From Pontederia crassipes (Eukaryota; Streptophyta; Magnoliopsida; Commelinales; Pontederiaceae), in NCBI GenBank assembly GCA_030549335.1, contig CM060197.1, forward strand, positions 46,837,654 to 46,901,653: a stretch of DNA of 64,000 nt, written 5' to 3'. The notes under the pieces are model-generated. The model was not told the origin of the DNA, searched no databases, and saw only the letters and a program-made list of their open reading frames with translations. How positions within the stretch are numbered: position 1 is the first letter of the stretch; each line of letters starts with the position of its first letter. The position numbers were made by a program, and so were the translations under genes. Shown in pieces: positions 61,673 through 64,000 of this stretch.

Positions 61673-64000
61673 CGACAGATGAAATTATCCGTGGTAATTA
61701 TGGAAGGAAAATTTATCGATGGCCACGGCCGTCTAAACTTGTGATGGTTTACTAACCGTCGAAATTTTTGACGATTACAACCGTCGAAAGTTTAGACGGA
61801 TGAACAACCGTCGAAACTTCAGATGGTTGTAATCAACGAAATAAGGTAGATCAGCGTGATCACTTTTTCATGGCACTTATCGACAGTTATGTATTCGTCG
61901 CTACTTTCGACGATTACAACCATCAGTAATATCATTATAACATTAAAATATTTACGTAGCCGACATTCAATGTATACATTATTGTAATAATTTGACGTTA
62001 AATCTACTTAGAAATATATATATTCCTCAGACACGATAGATTCATCCGTATAAATGAGTTCACTTATAATTATATATAGAGTCATCCATTCATATAGCAT
62101 ATATAAGTCAACTGTTATATGTCATATATATAAGTTCTTTCGTACATAAAAAGTTACATCACGATATGTCATTTCTTACTATTATATATACACCACGAAG
62201 TGTCATAATAGATTATCGACTATCCAGAAATTTCAAGTGGAATTAATTAAGATTTCAACGATATATCTTGATATTATAATAAATTGAGTTGATACTATAT
62301 TTTAGTAATTTCACTTTCGACGGTTCTAACAGTCGAAATATTGAATAATACATATTATACCTATTAAATTAATAAAGAGTGGGTGTTCTGACGGTCACGA
62401 CTTTCGAAACTTTTGAGGGTTAACAGATCGAATGTTAGATAATGGGTGTTCTAGAACTATAAGAAACCTAGGATCCGAAATGTTTGAATTTGAATTATTA
62501 TTTTATAGTATTGATTTAAGTTCCGACAATTCTCATCGTCCTAATGTTAGAGAATATTTTTTTTATGTAATGGAAATATACCTATTAATATAATTTTTTT
62601 TTGTATTTCGATGGCTCGAGCCCTCGAAACTTTCGAAGGTTCGATGAACTGTCCAAACTTCCAGCGGTTGCAACCGTCAGAATTTGAATTGATATTATAT
62701 ATTATTTGTTACGTTCCGACGGTTCTGACCGGCCGTACATTAATATACCTACTAATATAATTTTATTTTATTTTCTGACAGTTCAGGCCGCTGAAACTTT
62801 CGAGGGTTCCGTGAACCGTCGAAACTTTCGTGTGGAATTTGAAGTGATATTTTATATTATTTATTTACGTTTCGAATGTTCTGACTGTCGAAACATAAGA
62901 TATACTATATTATATATGTAACGGTAATATAGCTAGTAATATATATATATATATATATAATCTTTTTATGTTTCGATGGTTAGAGCTGTCAAAACTTTCG
63001 AGGGTGCGGAGAACCATCAAAACTTTTAAGGGTTCGGGGAACCGTCAAAAGTTTCAGCAATTAGAACCGTTCGAATTTGAATTGACATTTAATATTATTT
63101 ATTTATTTTTGACGGTTCGAACTGTCGAAACATAAGACATACTAATATTATATATGTAATGGTAATATATATAGAAATATATATTTTTATGTTTTGACAG
63201 TTTGGGCACTCAAAAGTTTCGATGGTTTATGTAACAGTCGTAAATTTCCACGCGGTTAAAACCATCAAAATTTGAATGATATTTTATATTATTACTTTTC
63301 GACGGTTCTGACCGTCGAAAATAGACAAACTCTGCCCTATAAGTTGCCGACCCTTCCGTTTTGTTTTCAGTTTCTTCTTCCCCTGTGACTTCCGTTCCGA
63401 TCGCCCACGTTCGCTCCGCCGGCGACTTCCGTTCCAGCCTACCGCTGCAACCACGTTGCTACGCTGGTGCCCTCCTTTGCAAAAAGGACATCACCGGCTG
63501 CCCACGTCCGCCGTTGCCTAATTTGAAGGTCCATTGCTGCAGCCTCTCCACTCTGCCGCCGCTGCAGTCGTCGTCACCAGCCCGTCGCTGCAACCGCTCC
63601 GCTATTGGCCGCAGGTACGTTTGATCACTCCCTGTTGGTCGCTCCTTCGTCCGCTCCCCTCTGCTCTTCCCCGTGGCCCTATTCGTTCCGGCCATCGATG
63701 GTCATAACCGATCGCCGCTCGCAGCCACATCTGGTCGTTTGCGGTAGATCTGACCACGGCGGCCGGATACGGCCGCTTGCTGCCACATCCGGCCGTGCCG
63801 GCCGCATTCGATCGCTGCGGCCTGATCCGGCCGGATCTGATGAATGCTTGACGAGGATGATTCATTTCCATATTCTATTCCTACTTGTAAGTGTTTAAAA
63901 TAATGACCACATATTTACAAATTAAAAAAAGGTGAATTAACTTATTTATTTTTCAAAAGCGCCTCTAGATATTAGGAATTGGTTCTCAAGTTATACTTAT
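61673..64000. mobile_element. CACTA-family element (CACTA-4), partial, runs off the window
   Basis: 62300-63320 is filled with variants of the palindrome GACGGTTCTGACCGTCGAAA and CTTTCGAGGGTTC...ACCGTC, as in CACTA-2. A C/T-rich stretch (63345-63430) and a GC-rich core with GGCCGGATACGGCCG and GATCCGGCCGGATCTG (63740-63840) follow. No CACTA terminus was found at the left, and the right end lies beyond 64000. Open frames at 63361-63898 cover the core and are not treated as genes. Confidence 0.7.

Noticed and set aside
63361-63898. Possible gene start with ATG and several open frames
   Set aside because: Same C/T tract and GC core architecture as the other CACTA elements; no protein family.

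Overview
The window is nuclear DNA from a flowering plant. It is AT-rich and dominated by nested transposons, with GT-AG introns, an endogenous GDPDL gene, tRNA-Met-primed LTR elements and a plastid DNA insertion. The plastid fragments include accD and ycf2, which grasses have lost, so a non-grass angiosperm is more likely; this is inference only. Only two host genes can be supported: a short membrane-protein gene at 13849-14085 (minus strand) and a glycerophosphodiester phosphodiesterase-like (GDPDL/SHV3-type) gene whose nine exons lie between 30372 and 58662 (plus strand).

1-8216 is a nest. A long Ty3/gypsy-type solo LTR (5-bp duplication ctcac) holds a small LTR element of TRIM type, which in turn holds a complete 3.2-kb non-autonomous CACTA transposon. 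The left part of this nest was then copied in tandem, so about 1.24 kb is present three times. The host DNA on both sides of the nest is a diverged duplicate of 12785-13840, which therefore shows the empty site. 8217-15400 holds that duplicated flank, a decayed copia gag-pol relic, a fold-back element, a small MITE, the short gene, and a retro-insertion in which an exon of an ALY/THO4 RNA-export factor is joined to the 3' tail of an RTE LINE. 15400-19399 has no gene. 19400-27998 is a Ty3/gypsy element (minus strand) with two LTRs, a 5-bp target duplication and a broken gag-pol.

30372-58662 is the GDPDL gene. Joining nine exons by canonical splice sites gives one open frame of 731 codons: signal peptide, two GDPD domains and a short C-terminus without an obvious GPI signal. 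The gene is stretched to 28 kb by two introns. Intron 1 carries a 6.1-kb L1-type LINE on the opposite strand, bounded by a 12-bp duplication. Intron 7 (18.2 kb) carries a second gypsy element. One LTR of that element was invaded by another LTR that itself contains a mosaic of shuffled plastid fragments (23S rRNA, trnI, trnA, rpl2, ndhH, accD, psaA, ycf1, ycf2) and a Mutator-like insertion. Its interior was invaded by two more CACTA-family elements.

58663-64000 holds the GDPDL 3' end, a GC-rich coding-looking fragment, an AT-rich degenerate tandem array, and the start of a fourth CACTA-family element running off the window. The most unusual patterns are the CACTA family with hairpin-rich flanks and a GATCCGGCCG-type minisatellite core, a tandem array of covarying hairpins in the gypsy LTR, the ALY-LINE chimera and the plastid mosaic. 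All coordinates and homology calls were made by eye from the sequence.
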